Both the position numbers and the translations under genes were made by a program. Under the pieces are notes generated by a model. The model had not been told where the DNA came from. It did not search any database and saw nothing but the letters and a program-made list of their open reading frames with translations. A stretch of DNA of 64,000 nucleotides from Chryseobacterium glaciei (GTDB lineage: Bacteria > Bacteroidota > Bacteroidia > Flavobacteriales > Weeksellaceae): contig NZ_CP015199.1 in assembly GCF_001648155.1 (NCBI RefSeq), positions 3,295,001-3,359,000 of the forward strand. Direction: 5' to 3'. Positions 1 to 9,067 of the stretch are shown in pieces. Position 1 is the stretch's first letter. The number at the start of each line of letters is the position of its first letter.

Positions 1-180
1 CTCAGCTTTCTAAAATTCATTTCTTTTACTATATTCTTTCGGTGCAAAGGAATAAAACATTAGTGGTGAAAATGGTTTAGCGAAATTTAAATTTTCCTTA
101 ACTAAACATTAACAAAACGCCGTTATTGTTAACTTTATGTGAACGATAGTTTATTTATTAATCTATGCTTTAAAAATTGT

Positions 181-188
181 TAACTTTG
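181..188 (+). promoter_or_regulatory. -7 promoter box before response regulator
   Basis: TAACTTTG fits the Bacteroidota -7 consensus TAnnTTTG and lies 18 bases before the ATG at 207. No clear TTTG -33 box is seen at the usual distance, so the promoter call rests on the -7 box alone. Confidence 0.5.
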
Positions 189-206
189 ACTCAGTAAAAA
201 TTAAAA

Positions 207-887
207 ATGAACCAAAAGAAAATACTCTTAATAGACGATGAACTGGATATTTTAGAGATCCTGTCTTATAACTTAGAAAAGGAAGGTTACGATATCTCCA
301 CTGCTACCAACGGTAATGAAGGGATTGAGAAAGCTAAACAAATTGTTCCGGATCTTATCTTATTAGATGTAATGATGCCGGAAAAAGACGGTATCGAAAC
401 TTGTCAGGAACTTCGTAAAATAAAAGAACTTCACAAAACACTGATTGTTTTCCTTTCTGCAAGAAGCGAAGAATTTTCTCAGTTAGCAGGTTTTCAGGCA
501 GGAGCCAATGATTATATTGTGAAATTAATCAAACCGAAAATTCTTATTTCTAAAGTTAATGCTTTATTACAGTTAACTTCTCAAGTTTCAGATAATGCTA
601 AATTAATTGAAATTGGAGATCTTATTATTGATAAAGACAACTTCAGAGTATCAAAAGCCGGACAGCAGTTTTTACTTCCGAAAAAAGAATTTGATCTTCT
701 TTATCTTTTAGCTTCAAATACAGAAAAAGTATTTAAAAGAGAAGAGATTCTGGAGAAAGTTTGGGGGAACGATGTTATCGTTGGAGAAAGAACGATCGAC
801 GTTCATATCAGAAGATTAAGAGAAAAACTGGGAATTAATACCATCCAGACTCTAAAAGGGATTGGGTATAAGCTGATCGTTTTATAG
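207..887 (+). CDS. OmpR/PhoB-family response regulator
   Basis: A two-domain DNA-binding response regulator of 226 aa. The receiver domain (about 1-120) has the acidic pair D10/D11, the phospho-acceptor D54 (in LLDVMMP), S84 and K106. The C-terminal winged helix (about 130-226) ends with the usual ERTIDVHIRRLREKLG motif. It sits 45 bp before a histidine kinase on the same strand and is almost certainly its partner, probably in envelope or phosphate sensing like PhoB; the signal cannot be read from sequence. One oddity is that residue 107, normally a conserved proline after the switch lysine, is leucine (IVKLIKP). Confidence 0.95.
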   Translation: MNQKKILLIDDELDILEILSYNLEKEGYDISTATNGNEGIEKAKQIVPDLILLDVMMPEKDGIETCQELRKIKELHKTLIVFLSARSEEFSQLAGFQAGANDYIVKLIKPKILISKVNALLQLTSQVSDNAKLIEIGDLIIDKDNFRVSKAGQQFLLPKKEFDLLYLLASNTEKVFKREEILEKVWGNDVIVGERTIDVHIRRLREKLGINTIQTLKGIGYKLIVL

Positions 888-932
888 CTTAAAAAACCTA
901 ACTTTACATAAACCAATAAAAACTTTGTAAAA

Positions 933-1964
933 TTGAAATTTTACAGACTTACCCTCGTCGCATCATGTCTATTGACATTGGTGATGTTCTTTCTAGTAAT
1001 CGTTTTTGATTCGCTAAAGGATATCTATTACAAAACCCCATTCTTTAAAATAGGACTTTTCATATGTCTCATCGTTATTTTTATCATTAATTATTTAGTT
1101 TTAGAACTATTGTTTAATTATTATGGTAAAAAACAGGTTCGTGGGCTTTCTTTGCTTTTACCGCAGGAGATCGTTCATGATAACGATGAAAATATTACCA
1201 TTAAAGAATTGGGAGAAAGGTTTTCAGATCTTAATCAGCAAAAAGTTACCGAACTTGATATGATGAAAGAAATGGAAAGCTACCGTAAAGAATACATCGG
1301 AAATGTTTCTCATGAGCTTAAAACGCCACTTTTTTCCATTCAGGGATACGTGGAGACGTTGAGGGATGGCGGAGTCGATAATCTTACGATTCGTGATAAA
1401 TATTTAGAAAGAATTGATATTTCGGTTGAAAGATTAATTGCCATCGTTACAGATTTAGATATGATTAACAGGCTTGAAGCCGGAGAAATTAACCTTACTG
1501 TTTCCAGATTTGATGTCAATTTATTGATAAAAGAAATTTTTGATCTTCTAGACCTCGAAGCTGAAAAACACAACACAACATTACAGATTCAGACCTTAAA
1601 TCCTCAGATTTTTGTGGATGCCGATAAACAGAAGATCTCTCAGGTTTTCATCAATTTAGTTTCTAATGCGATTCATTATGCGAACAGACAGGAAGCAAAA
1701 GTTGTTGTAAAGACAAGCGTTCTGAAAAATAAGGTTCTGATAGAGGTCATCGATAACGGAATGGGAATAAAATCAGAAGTTTTATCAAGAATTTTTGAAA
1801 GATTCTACCGTGTAGAAACCAGCAGAAGTAGAAGAGAAGGTGGTTCAGGATTAGGATTGGCCATCGTAAAGCATATCCTTGAGGCTCATAACGAAAACAT
1901 TACGGTAGAGAGTGTCTATCTCGAAGGCACGAAGTTCAGTTTTATGCTTGAGAAAAGTAAATAA
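933..1964 (+). CDS. Sensor histidine kinase, PhoR-like
   Basis: A membrane histidine kinase of 343 aa. Two N-terminal membrane segments (about 7-25 and 38-60) enclose only a dozen residues, so there is almost no periplasmic sensor domain. HisKA follows with the phosphorylated H127 in SHELKTPL, then an HATPase domain with N box (INLVSNAIHYA), G1 (DNGMGI), F box (FERFYR) and G2 (GSGLGLAI). The start is TTG; no nearby ATG would keep the first membrane helix intact. It is the probable partner of the response regulator just upstream, in the same operon. Confidence 0.93.
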   Translation: MKFYRLTLVASCLLTLVMFFLVIVFDSLKDIYYKTPFFKIGLFICLIVIFIINYLVLELLFNYYGKKQVRGLSLLLPQEIVHDNDENITIKELGERFSDLNQQKVTELDMMKEMESYRKEYIGNVSHELKTPLFSIQGYVETLRDGGVDNLTIRDKYLERIDISVERLIAIVTDLDMINRLEAGEINLTVSRFDVNLLIKEIFDLLDLEAEKHNTTLQIQTLNPQIFVDADKQKISQVFINLVSNAIHYANRQEAKVVVKTSVLKNKVLIEVIDNGMGIKSEVLSRIFERFYRVETSRSRREGGSGLGLAIVKHILEAHNENITVESVYLEGTKFSFMLEKSK

Positions 1965-2012
1965 TTTCTTCAAAATGTAAGAAAAAAAAATATTTTAAAA
2001 AATTCATAAATA

Positions 2013-2045
2013 TTTTTTTGTCACATGTCATTTATTATATATTTG
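2013..2045 (+). promoter_or_regulatory. Bacteroidota promoter (-33 TTTG / -7 TAnnTTTG)
   Basis: TTTTTTTG ending at 2020 is followed after 17 bp by TATATTTG at 2038-2045, a close match to the Bacteroidota -33/-7 pair. It overlaps the longest possible reading frame of the next gene, which supports the internal ATG at 2099 as the real start. Confidence 0.7.
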
Positions 2046-2098
2046 CAACAGAGATTAATCATAATAACAAAGGCAAAAAAGTAATTTATAAAACTGAT

Positions 2099-2695
2099 AT
2101 GGTTTACAAAATCCGCGTAATATTAGATGCAAAAGAAGATATTTTCCGTGATATCGAAGTTAAAGGAAAACAGACGCTATGGAACTTACACTTAGGAATT
2201 AAAAGTGCGTTCAGCCTTCAGGGCGAGGAGCTTTCAACTTTTAATTTATTGGAAGATGACGGTACGATCGTAAAAACTGTTCCGTTAGAAGATATGAGTG
2301 ATGATGGAGATGGGGAGATTATGTCGGATGTATACATTGATGAGGCGTTTGAAAGTGCTGGTAAAAAGGCGCAGTTCCAATACGGATTTCTGGATCTTTG
2401 GGAATTCTTCTGTGAGCTTGTTGAGGTGATCGACGAGACCAAAGGAGTAAATTATCCGATCACAGTCTACAGATTTGGAAACGTTCCGTTGAAAGCACCT
2501 AGCAAAAACGGAAGTGCAGGAGGGAAAAAGAAATCGGCAATGCCTTTAATGGAGGACGATTTTGCTTTCGAGGACGACTTTGCAGGAGGAAGCAGTTTTG
2601 CAGATGAAGATGATGACAACTTCGATGACGAGGAAGAAGAAAACTATGACGACGATGTTTTCGATGATGAAGATGACAACGACGACGAAAGATAA
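2099..2695 (+). CDS. Plasmid pRiA4b ORF-3-like protein with acidic tail
   Basis: A cytoplasmic protein of 198 aa. The body (MVYKIRVILDAKEDIFRDIE, then LWNLHLGIKSAFSL and VYRFGNVP) matches the pRiA4b ORF-3-like family, whose function is unknown. The last 50 residues are almost all Asp/Glu. The frame is open upstream to a TTG at 2018, but that start overlaps a strong promoter (2013-2045), so ATG 2099 was chosen. It stands alone and is followed by a clear terminator. Confidence 0.85.
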   Translation: MVYKIRVILDAKEDIFRDIEVKGKQTLWNLHLGIKSAFSLQGEELSTFNLLEDDGTIVKTVPLEDMSDDGDGEIMSDVYIDEAFESAGKKAQFQYGFLDLWEFFCELVEVIDETKGVNYPITVYRFGNVPLKAPSKNGSAGGKKKSAMPLMEDDFAFEDDFAGGSSFADEDDDNFDDEEEENYDDDVFDDEDDNDDER

Positions 2696-2710
2696 TACTT
2701 AAAATATACA

Positions 2711-2738
2711 GCCCTGAATGAAAATTCAGGGCTTTTTT
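2711..2738 (+). terminator. Rho-independent terminator
   Basis: GCCCTGAAT-gaaa-ATTCAGGGC makes a 9-bp perfect stem followed by six T. It ends the transcript of the acidic protein gene. Confidence 0.9.
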
Positions 2739-2795
2739 GTCTTAAAAACTAAGTATTTTAATTACTTATTACCAATTACTTATTATTTATTTTTC

Positions 2796-2880
2796 AGGAG
2801 CTATTTCCCGCTTTCCGCTATATCTTTTGTTCCGCGTTGCTGCACAAAAGGATGTCGCTGCAATCGGGGCTAGGACTTTG
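2796..2880. repeat. Interspersed intergenic repeat, copy 1
   Basis: The segment begins GAGCTATTTCCCGCTTT and ends AATCGGGGCTAGGACTTTG. The same two ends, with a different middle, recur at 28521-28632 (GAAGCTATTTCCTGCTTTTC and AATCAGGGCTAGGATATTTG). The ends are partly complementary (AGC..CCCG against CGGGGCT), so the element can fold. It is a non-coding repeat; its function is unknown. Confidence 0.65.
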
Positions 2881-3240
2881 TCATAATTAACAAATCTTCG
2901 TCATAAAAACAGGTGACTTCGAGAACCTCGGTCATCTGTTTTTCAGAATTTTATCAACCAATTATTTGATTGTAACTTTGCCCGCACTTGGTGGCTGAGG
3001 TTCTCGAAGCCATCAATTCCAACATTCAATCTTAATTGAGTGAAACGCCTTTGCGATCTTAAAAGCACAACCAAAATCAAAAAAAACATTGCGATCCTTG
3101 CGTTTAAAAAAAGTAAATCCAATTCATTTATTAGATTTTTGTAGAATTTTTATCAAAAAAATTTACTTGCAAAGCAAAATTCACCATTAACAATTCACTC
3201 ACTTACATTGCGATTCATTATTTTTGTTAAAACTTGATTA
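2881..3240. other. Gene-free interval with degenerate repeats
   Basis: No convincing ORF is present. Two imperfect repeats of a CTTTGCGATC/CTTGCGTTTAAAA type lie at about 3045-3110. An AT-rich stretch with CAAAGCAAAATTCACCATTAACAATTCAC (two segments of a sequence class also seen near 28440, 28780 and 31260) lies at about 3170-3200. Confidence 0.5.
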
Positions 3241-4590
3241 ATGAAAAAATTATTTTTACTCGCTGTAATTGGTCTGGGAATTGTTTCCTGTACCACTCAA
3301 AATATAAATAAAAACACTATGGATTTGCCGAAAGAATGGAAACACTCTACTAATATTTACGAAGTCAACGTCAGACAATATACCAAGGAAGGAACTTTTA
3401 AAGCATTCGAAAAAGAAATGCCACGCTTAAAATCAATGGGAGTAAAGACGCTTTGGTTCATGCCGATCACTCCGATTGCTCAGGAAAAGAAAAAAGGAAG
3501 TTTGGGAAGTCCGTACGCAGCATCAGATTACACTTCCATCAATCCTGAATTTGGAACGCTTAATGATTTCAAACACATGGTGAACGAAGCTCACAGATTG
3601 GGATTCGAAGTTATCATAGATTGGGTTGCAAACCATACCGGTTGGGATCATGTCTGGACAAAAACACACCCAGAATTTTATTTAAAAGATCCGGACGGGA
3701 AATTTCACATCGCATCCGGGATGGATGATATTATCGAATTAGATTATAAAAATCCGGAAATGCGCAAAGCAATGATCGATGCTATGAAATTTTGGGTAAA
3801 AGAAACCAATATCGATGGTTTTAGATGTGACTTGGCTTCTTGGGTAGAAGTAGATTTCTGGCAGCAGGCTCGTCCTGAAGTTGAAACTGTAAAGCCACTT
3901 TTCTGGTTAGGCGAATTTGATGAACTAGAAACTCCCGAATACGGAAAAGTTTTCGATGTAAGTTATTCTTGGTCTTGGATGCACAAATCTGCCGATTATT
4001 ACAATAAAAACTTGCCTTTGCAGGATTTGAAAGATCTGTTGGTAAAATATTCAAATATTGGAGATTCTTCCATGAGAGCTTGGTTTACAACAAATCACGA
4101 CGAAAATTCATGGAACGGAACAGAATACGAAAAATATGGAGTAATTACAAAACCAATGGCTGTATTTTCTGCAACATGGAATGGCGTTCCATTATTATAT
4201 TCCGGTCAGGAACTTCCCAATATAAAAAGATTGGAGTTCTTTGAAAAAGATGTTATAAAATGGACAAATACGTACCAGGTCTCAGATTTTTATAAAACTT
4301 TATTAAGTTTAAAATCATCAAATCCTGCATTAAGAGGAGGGGATCCAAATATTGGAACTCATCTTTTAAACACGACGGCCAACGATAAAATTTTAGCCTA
4401 CATTAGAAAAAATGGAAAAGATGAGGTCTTGGTAGTTTTAAATATGTCAAAAGAACCTGTAAATTTCATTATTGAGGATGAAAATCTTTCAGGAAGCTTC
4501 AAAAATGTTTTTGACGGAACAAAAAGAGACTTCAACAATGGGAAAGATTTCAATTTCAAAGTCTCAGATTATGTTGTATTTGAAAAATGA
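3241..4590 (+). CDS. Alpha-amylase family (GH13) lipoprotein
   Basis: A secreted, lipid-anchored GH13 glycoside hydrolase of 449 aa acting on alpha-glucans. The signal peptide ends in the lipobox GIVSC (Cys17). The GH13 signatures are in order: DWVANH (127-132), GFRCDLA with nucleophile D197, GEFDE with acid E225, and NHD with H286/D287. The C-terminal beta-sandwich is at about 365-449. All catalytic residues are present. It is a single-gene unit, not adjacent to a SusCD pair, ended by a terminator at 4671. The exact substrate within GH13 cannot be fixed. Confidence 0.92.
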   Translation: MKKLFLLAVIGLGIVSCTTQNINKNTMDLPKEWKHSTNIYEVNVRQYTKEGTFKAFEKEMPRLKSMGVKTLWFMPITPIAQEKKKGSLGSPYAASDYTSINPEFGTLNDFKHMVNEAHRLGFEVIIDWVANHTGWDHVWTKTHPEFYLKDPDGKFHIASGMDDIIELDYKNPEMRKAMIDAMKFWVKETNIDGFRCDLASWVEVDFWQQARPEVETVKPLFWLGEFDELETPEYGKVFDVSYSWSWMHKSADYYNKNLPLQDLKDLLVKYSNIGDSSMRAWFTTNHDENSWNGTEYEKYGVITKPMAVFSATWNGVPLLYSGQELPNIKRLEFFEKDVIKWTNTYQVSDFYKTLLSLKSSNPALRGGDPNIGTHLLNTTANDKILAYIRKNGKDEVLVVLNMSKEPVNFIIEDENLSGSFKNVFDGTKRDFNNGKDFNFKVSDYVVFEK

Positions 4591-4670
4591 ATTTTTAAAC
4601 CATTTAAATTTGGTTGAAAATTTAAAATATTCTTATATTTAAAATAAATAATTTGATTATTATCAATACG

Positions 4671-4695
4671 AGCGGGCTTTAGCCCGCTTTTTAAT
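4671..4695 (+). terminator. Rho-independent terminator
   Basis: AGCGGGCT-tt-AGCCCGCT is a perfect 8-bp stem followed by five T, downstream of the amylase gene. Confidence 0.88.
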
Positions 4696-4726
4696 TCAAA
4701 CGAAAAAGCTTTAGCCAAACCTTACA

Positions 4727-5167
4727 ATGAATAAAGAAGAAATTTTAAACATCATAAAAACAAAGATCTCAGAAAAAATTCAAAACTTTGAAACCCTGAT
4801 TGCTGAAACCCGTGCTTCAAGTAACGACACGAAAAGTTCAATGGGAGATAAATACGAAACAGGAAGAGAAATGTTGCAGCAGGAGATCAATAATCTTCAA
4901 AGACAATTGAATGAAACTTTAAATCAACAAAGTATTATCCAGAAAATCACAGATGAACCATCAATGAAAGTTCAAAACGGAGCGTTGGTAAAAACAGATA
5001 AAGGATTGTTTTACATTTCGGTATCGCTGGGAGAAATTGTTTTTGATGATCAAAAAATTATGACTGTTTCTGCAGAATCACCTTTAGTGAAAGCTATGTT
5101 TGGCAAGAAAACGGGAGAAACATTTTCTATAAATACCATCCATCAAGCGATTGAGAATGTTTGGTGA
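4727..5167 (+). CDS. GreA/GreB C-terminal-like small protein
   Basis: A 146-aa protein without a signal peptide. The N-terminal half is a long helix or coiled coil (residues 1-75, rich in Glu/Gln/Lys, with SSMGDKYETGREML). The C-terminal half (GALVKTDKGLFYISVSLGEI, then SPLVKAMFGKKTGE) has the shape of the FKBP-like domain of GreA/GreB transcription factors, including the typical SPLG/SPL-type loop. Close relatives in flavobacteria are often labelled 3-oxoacyl-ACP synthase, which this sequence does not support. Its role could be in RNA polymerase binding, by inference. Confidence 0.75.
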   Translation: MNKEEILNIIKTKISEKIQNFETLIAETRASSNDTKSSMGDKYETGREMLQQEINNLQRQLNETLNQQSIIQKITDEPSMKVQNGALVKTDKGLFYISVSLGEIVFDDQKIMTVSAESPLVKAMFGKKTGETFSINTIHQAIENVW

Positions 5168-5417
5168 AACTCAAAAAAAACAAATATCATCTTAATGTGA
5201 AATAAAAAATAAATGAAATATATACATCATTAAGTATACTATTATACTACTATTTAATAGAGAATTAAGATTAATTTGGAATTGAAAAACTGCTGTTTAT
5301 ACTTTTTTTCATCTGAAAATCAGTTGATTATATTGTAATGGTATATAGATAGTATAGTGCTTTTTTGGAATATTATTTAGTTTTCCATCTATTTGTTGCT
5401 TATTAAAATATTAAGTA

Positions 5418-6551
5418 ATGAAAAAAAACATTTTATCTTTTATTATTGTTCTATACTCACAATTAATTTTCTCACAGGTTGGTATAGGTACACCTAATCC
5501 TAGAGGTGCTTTGGATATCAATAAACCAACCACTAATAATATGGGATTGATTTTACCTACCAATGCCAATGCCAACAACCTTATCAATCCTTTAGGAGGA
5601 AGCGTAGTTCCTGGGACAATTATGTATGACAGCACACTAGATTGTGTAAGGCTTTACAAAGGGACTAATGTTTGGAGTAATTGTCTTAGTGAGACTAATG
5701 GTTCTTCTTCTACTGGAACAATCACCAGATTAAACTGTGCTGGTGCTACAAATAATGGTACACTTACAAGCGGTAGCCCGGCAAGCGGTGTATCATCTGT
5801 AATACCTTATACAGGAGGTGATGGAGGTTCTTATGCAGCACAAAACGTAACTTCTACAGGAATAACAGGATTAACGGCTACGCTGAACGCGGGAAATTTT
5901 GCTAACGGAAACGGATCCCTTACTTATACCATTACGGGAACTCCATCAAGTCCAGGAACTGCAAGTTTCGCAATTAACATCGGTGGTCAGGCTTGTATAT
6001 TGGAGAGAACGGTAGGTAGTAGTACGATACCGCCTAATCCCGATCTTACAAATACATGTAACGGTCTTGAATTACCTTCCGGTGTTAGTTCTACTAGCGG
6101 AACTGTGAATGGGCTGTCGGTTACTGCAACCTATAATAATAGTTTAAATCCAGGATATAATTCACTTGCCAGCTGTGGAATTACTCAAAGCTCAAAATCA
6201 TTTGCATTTTATGGAAGCTCTTCTTTGAAATTTAATTTTAATCGAAAAGTAAGCAATCTCAAAATAGTTGAAAAGGGTGCAGTTGCAAATCATCGTATAA
6301 CTTTTACACTAAAAAGAGATGGTATAGTAGTATCACCTACTATAACAGTATCAAATGTAGGAACTTGTAATTCCAGCTTTAGTATTGGGACAAATTCTGT
6401 AACTTGTCTTTCCCCTTCTATTGGTTCGCCCACGGATAGTAGTATAATTTTTAATATAGGTGGAGTTTGGTTTGATGAGATCGTAATCAGTAGAACTTCA
6501 TCAGATAATAAATTAACTTTCCTAAATTTCTGTTTAGGCGCTGCTCAATAA
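5418..6551 (+). CDS. Secreted VGIGT-type surface protein
   Basis: A 377-aa exported protein. The signal peptide (MKKNILSFIIVLYSQLIFSQ) is directly followed by VGIGTPNPRGALDINKPT, the N-terminal motif of many large flavobacterial surface proteins. The rest is Gly/Ser/Thr/Asn-rich with repeat-like beta segments (TGTITRLNCAGATNNGTL, GGDGGSYAAQNV) and scattered Cys. No T9SS C-terminal signal or enzyme motif is visible. It is probably a surface or adhesin-like protein; the exact role is unknown. Confidence 0.8.
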   Translation: MKKNILSFIIVLYSQLIFSQVGIGTPNPRGALDINKPTTNNMGLILPTNANANNLINPLGGSVVPGTIMYDSTLDCVRLYKGTNVWSNCLSETNGSSSTGTITRLNCAGATNNGTLTSGSPASGVSSVIPYTGGDGGSYAAQNVTSTGITGLTATLNAGNFANGNGSLTYTITGTPSSPGTASFAINIGGQACILERTVGSSTIPPNPDLTNTCNGLELPSGVSSTSGTVNGLSVTATYNNSLNPGYNSLASCGITQSSKSFAFYGSSSLKFNFNRKVSNLKIVEKGAVANHRITFTLKRDGIVVSPTITVSNVGTCNSSFSIGTNSVTCLSPSIGSPTDSSIIFNIGGVWFDEIVISRTSSDNKLTFLNFCLGAAQ

Positions 6552-6576
6552 GAATTAAAGAGTTTAAATATTTTAT

Positions 6577-6653
6577 AAAACACTAATAACCAAGGGTAAT
6601 AACCCGTAAAGTGTTTTGAAAAGTAAACCTCGGGTTAATTTGAATCGGGGTTT
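6577..6653 (+). terminator. Two consecutive hairpins after surface protein gene
   Basis: The first hairpin pairs AAAACACT (6577-6584) with AGTGTTTT (6610-6617), with an inner GGGT/ACCC. The second pairs AAACCTCG with CGGGGTTT (about 6626-6653). T-tracts are weak, so their terminator role is likely but not certain. Confidence 0.5.
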
Positions 6654-7075
6654 ATATTTTATATAAAAACGAGGTTATATCATATCATTTAGTAACTAAT
6701 TAATTTTCTGCTCACTGTATCTTATAATAACAATATTGAAAAGGAAATAAGAGAAAAGAGCATTGCAATATGTGAACGGGGTTGTGAACTCATCCGATGT
6801 GGTTCCGAATATATCCAGATAAGTTACTTAATAGGAAAATTGCTGCTACTTAATGCCTTTTCAGGGTTATTTGAAGCTTCTTAGAGGTTGTCGAACCTAT
6901 ATTTACAAGTAAATTACATATCCAGACCATTAAAATAATGTGTTGGGATATTTCTGAACCACTCTAAAACAGTAAAGTGACAGTCCGGATATTAAAATGG
7001 GGAGAAGAATGAATAAAAGACCTATCCGGATAATAAATCATCCCTAAAATTAAGGTTTAAGGGATGGTTTTGATA
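6654..7075. other. Gene-free interval
   Basis: About 420 bases without a supported gene on either strand. Composition is close to that of coding DNA in places (about 6720-6900), so a decayed gene is possible, but no protein family was recognised in any frame. Confidence 0.4.
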
Positions 7076-7396
7076 TTATTTTTTCGTTGCTATAATTATC
7101 ATCTTCGTTTTATCATACAGATAATTTAATTGCTCAATTTCTTTTTTGTCTTTGATAATTTTAAAGGTAGTGATTTTATCCTTTTTAAGCAGTTGCTTAA
7201 ATTTTTTAAATGGATATTCTTTATTATTAACCAATACTATTGTCTGTTGATTTTCTTTCTCAATAGCATATGAGATATTTAACAGACGTCGATCATCCTC
7301 ATAACTTGAATTAGTAGCAATAATTGGCTGAGATAATTTTTTGTTACAGCTATATGATGTTGATAAAATTAGAATAATAATAACTAAGAATTTCAT
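7076..7396 (-). CDS. Small lipoprotein of unknown function
   Basis: A 106-aa lipoprotein beginning MKFLVIIILILSTSYSC, where the Cys is the lipobox cysteine. The mature part is Lys/Ile-rich (QQTIVLVNNKEYPFKKFKQL) with no recognised domain. The frame is open 13 codons further upstream, but the shorter start gives a normal signal peptide and leaves a 19-bp gap after the GLPGLI gene, with which it is co-directional and probably co-transcribed. Confidence 0.7.
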   Translation of the reverse strand: MKFLVIIILILSTSYSCNKKLSQPIIATNSSYEDDRRLLNISYAIEKENQQTIVLVNNKEYPFKKFKQLLKKDKITTFKIIKDKKEIEQLNYLYDKTKMIIIATKK

Positions 7397-7415
7397 ATTT
7401 GTTTTTTTATTTAAA

Positions 7416-8198
7416 TTAATAAATACTGAGCTCAATAGGGTTGAATGTTTTTTCTGATTTCATTGTATTCCGTCTTATCATTTCAATATCATCTTTATCT
7501 TCGAGCATTTGCTCATGTAATCTCATCATGCTTGCAGATCTGTTTTTAAAAGCTTCCCATACTTTTTCCTTTGTTGTTTTTTTAACATCGGTGAATGTGT
7601 AAGCAGATTTGCAGGTATATTTTCTTTTTCTGAAAGTGTAAAGCTTATAGTGATAATCATCTTTAGTATCATACAATTCAGTGATGAGACCTGGTAAGCC
7701 ATTAAATTTATATGGTCCGTATTGAAAAGGAATATCAGTTGTGAACCAAGCTGTCCATGTTCTGCCATATTTGGTAGTTTCCGCTTTTTGGCATTTGAAT
7801 CCTAAGACTGTTTTAAATTCATTTTTGACTTTCCAATTAATGTTGTTAGGTTCTTCGTAAGAGTAATTATTAATTACGCTAATTACAGTTGTTACATACA
7901 ATTTAGAAGAAGTGGTACCAATAGTTTCCCGAAAATCAGTTGCATATTTCATAGCTTCCTCAAGTGGGATTCTCTTTTTTTCTACTTCAAGGGAATCAGA
8001 AATATATTTGTTCATATTCTTGAAAAATGAAGAAGATTCATTAATAAGTAGTGCAAAGGTTGTTGTTTTCTTGAAATCACTGTCAGTGGAAAGTTTGTAT
8101 TTCAATTCGTAATCTGCTTCATAAACTACATCAAATTTTTTCTGAGAAAATACAGATGTGATTATTAATAAGTGAATGAGTAGTATAATCTTTTTCAT
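7416..8198 (-). CDS. GLPGLI family protein
   Basis: A 260-aa secreted protein of the Bacteroidota-specific GLPGLI family (Porph_ging). It has a signal peptide (MKKIILLIHLLIITSVFSQ), and the family motif appears as FNGLPGLITELYD in the second half, preceded by the typical W-T-AWFTTDIPFQYGPYKF segment. The function is unknown; members are often found next to TonB-dependent receptors, which is not the case here. ATG 8198 was preferred to ATG 8207 because it starts the signal peptide cleanly. Confidence 0.88.
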   Translation of the reverse strand: MKKIILLIHLLIITSVFSQKKFDVVYEADYELKYKLSTDSDFKKTTTFALLINESSSFFKNMNKYISDSLEVEKKRIPLEEAMKYATDFRETIGTTSSKLYVTTVISVINNYSYEEPNNINWKVKNEFKTVLGFKCQKAETTKYGRTWTAWFTTDIPFQYGPYKFNGLPGLITELYDTKDDYHYKLYTFRKRKYTCKSAYTFTDVKKTTKEKVWEAFKNRSASMMRLHEQMLEDKDDIEMIRRNTMKSEKTFNPIELSIY

Positions 8199-8219
8199 TG
8201 TAAACATTTGTTCATGATA

Positions 8220-8247
8220 AAGAAACCGCCACGATTGGCGGTTTCTT
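8220..8247 (-). terminator. Perfect 11-bp hairpin terminator
   Basis: AAGAAACCGCC-acgatt-GGCGGTTTCTT is a perfect stem between two leftward genes and most likely ends the transcript of the small secreted protein gene. Confidence 0.75.
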
Positions 8248-8269
8248 ACATTGCCTTTTTAATTTTTTT

Positions 8270-8485
8270 TTAGTGGCTGTAAACTACAGTGATAATAGCA
8301 GAACCGGCATGTTGAGGGCATGTTACACCATTTAAAGCAGTTAAATAATCAGTTAATCCATCTTGACTCATATTCTGAGCATAGCTATTACTAACTTGTA
8401 ATACTTTTCCGCAAGAAGTTCTAAAAGGGAATGCGCTTACTATTCCTGCTAATAAAAACGCGCCTAGTAATAATGTTTTTTTCAT
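8270..8485 (-). CDS. Small secreted cysteine-containing protein
   Basis: A 71-aa precursor. The N-terminus MKKTLLLGAFLLAGIVSA is a clear signal peptide; the mature part is only about 53 residues with two Cys (TSCGK and GVTCPQH) that could form one disulfide. A TATATTTG -7 box lies upstream on this strand (8508-8515), and a terminator follows, so it is an independent small transcript. No family was recognised. Confidence 0.7.
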   Translation of the reverse strand: MKKTLLLGAFLLAGIVSAFPFRTSCGKVLQVSNSYAQNMSQDGLTDYLTALNGVTCPQHAGSAIITVVYSH

Positions 8486-8507
8486 AATTTTTATTTTTTA
8501 TGTATTG

Positions 8508-8515
8508 CAAATATA
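8508..8515 (-). promoter_or_regulatory. -7 promoter box for small secreted protein
   Basis: On the minus strand this reads TATATTTG, matching TAnnTTTG, 23 bases before the ATG at 8485. No -33 TTTG was found at the expected distance. Confidence 0.5.
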
Positions 8516-8638
8516 TATAAGTTAGGGATTGGTACATCATTCAGATGTGAATAATTTTTTATCAATTTTGAATATTTTTAAAATAGTCTTTAGAAAATAT
8601 ATGACCGCAATAGATTTTTTTAGGAGTAAGTAAAAAAC

Positions 8639-8646
8639 TATATTTG
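8639..8646 (+). promoter_or_regulatory. -7 promoter box for XRE regulator
   Basis: TATATTTG lies 12 bases before the ATG at 8659, implying a very short leader of about 5 nt. Confidence 0.55.
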
Positions 8647-8658
8647 TAATAAAAAAAA

Positions 8659-9063
8659 ATGAAACTTTCAGATAAATTATTAACAACCCGCACAGCAAAG
8701 AAGCTTTCCAAACAAGAGGTTGCAGATATGCTGGGAATGGATGTTACAACATACGGAAGAGTTGAGGCAGGAAAGAGAAATTTAGAAATAGATAAATTGA
8801 AACTTTTGCCGGAAGCTTTAGATATCAAAGTAGAAGAGATATTAGATTTATTAGAAATTGATAAAGGAAATATTTTTAATATCAATAACGGAGAACATGC
8901 AACTGGAAGTGGTATTGGAAATGTAGAGAATTTCTATACAGAAAGTAAAGAAACTTTAGCTGAGATAAAAAACTTATATACAGAACTTCTCAAGCAAAAA
9001 GATATGATGATAAACCACTTGAAGCAGGAAAATGAAGCATTGAAAAGTGCACTAAAAAAATAA
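8659..9063 (+). CDS. XRE-family HTH regulator with C-terminal coiled coil
   Basis: A 134-aa transcriptional regulator. The helix-turn-helix domain (about 5-62) shows [20 protein letters not shown] and [12 protein letters not shown]. The C-terminal part (about 95-134) is a charged coiled coil ([20 protein letters not shown]), probably for dimerisation. It ends 4 bases before thyA and so may be co-transcribed with it. It resembles the phage-like repressor at 37973 in architecture, but its location gives no sign that it belongs to a prophage. Confidence 0.85.
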   Translation: MKLSDKLLTTRTAKKLSKQEVADMLGMDVTTYGRVEAGKRNLEIDKLKLLPEALDIKVEEILDLLEIDKGNIFNINNGEHATGSGIGNVENFYTESKETLAEIKNLYTELLKQKDMMINHLKQENEALKSALKK

Positions 9064-9067
9064 CGTT

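Noticed and set aside
8659..9063. The XRE regulator before thyA as the edge of another prophage.
   Set aside because: All neighbours are ordinary chromosomal genes and no phage gene lies near it.
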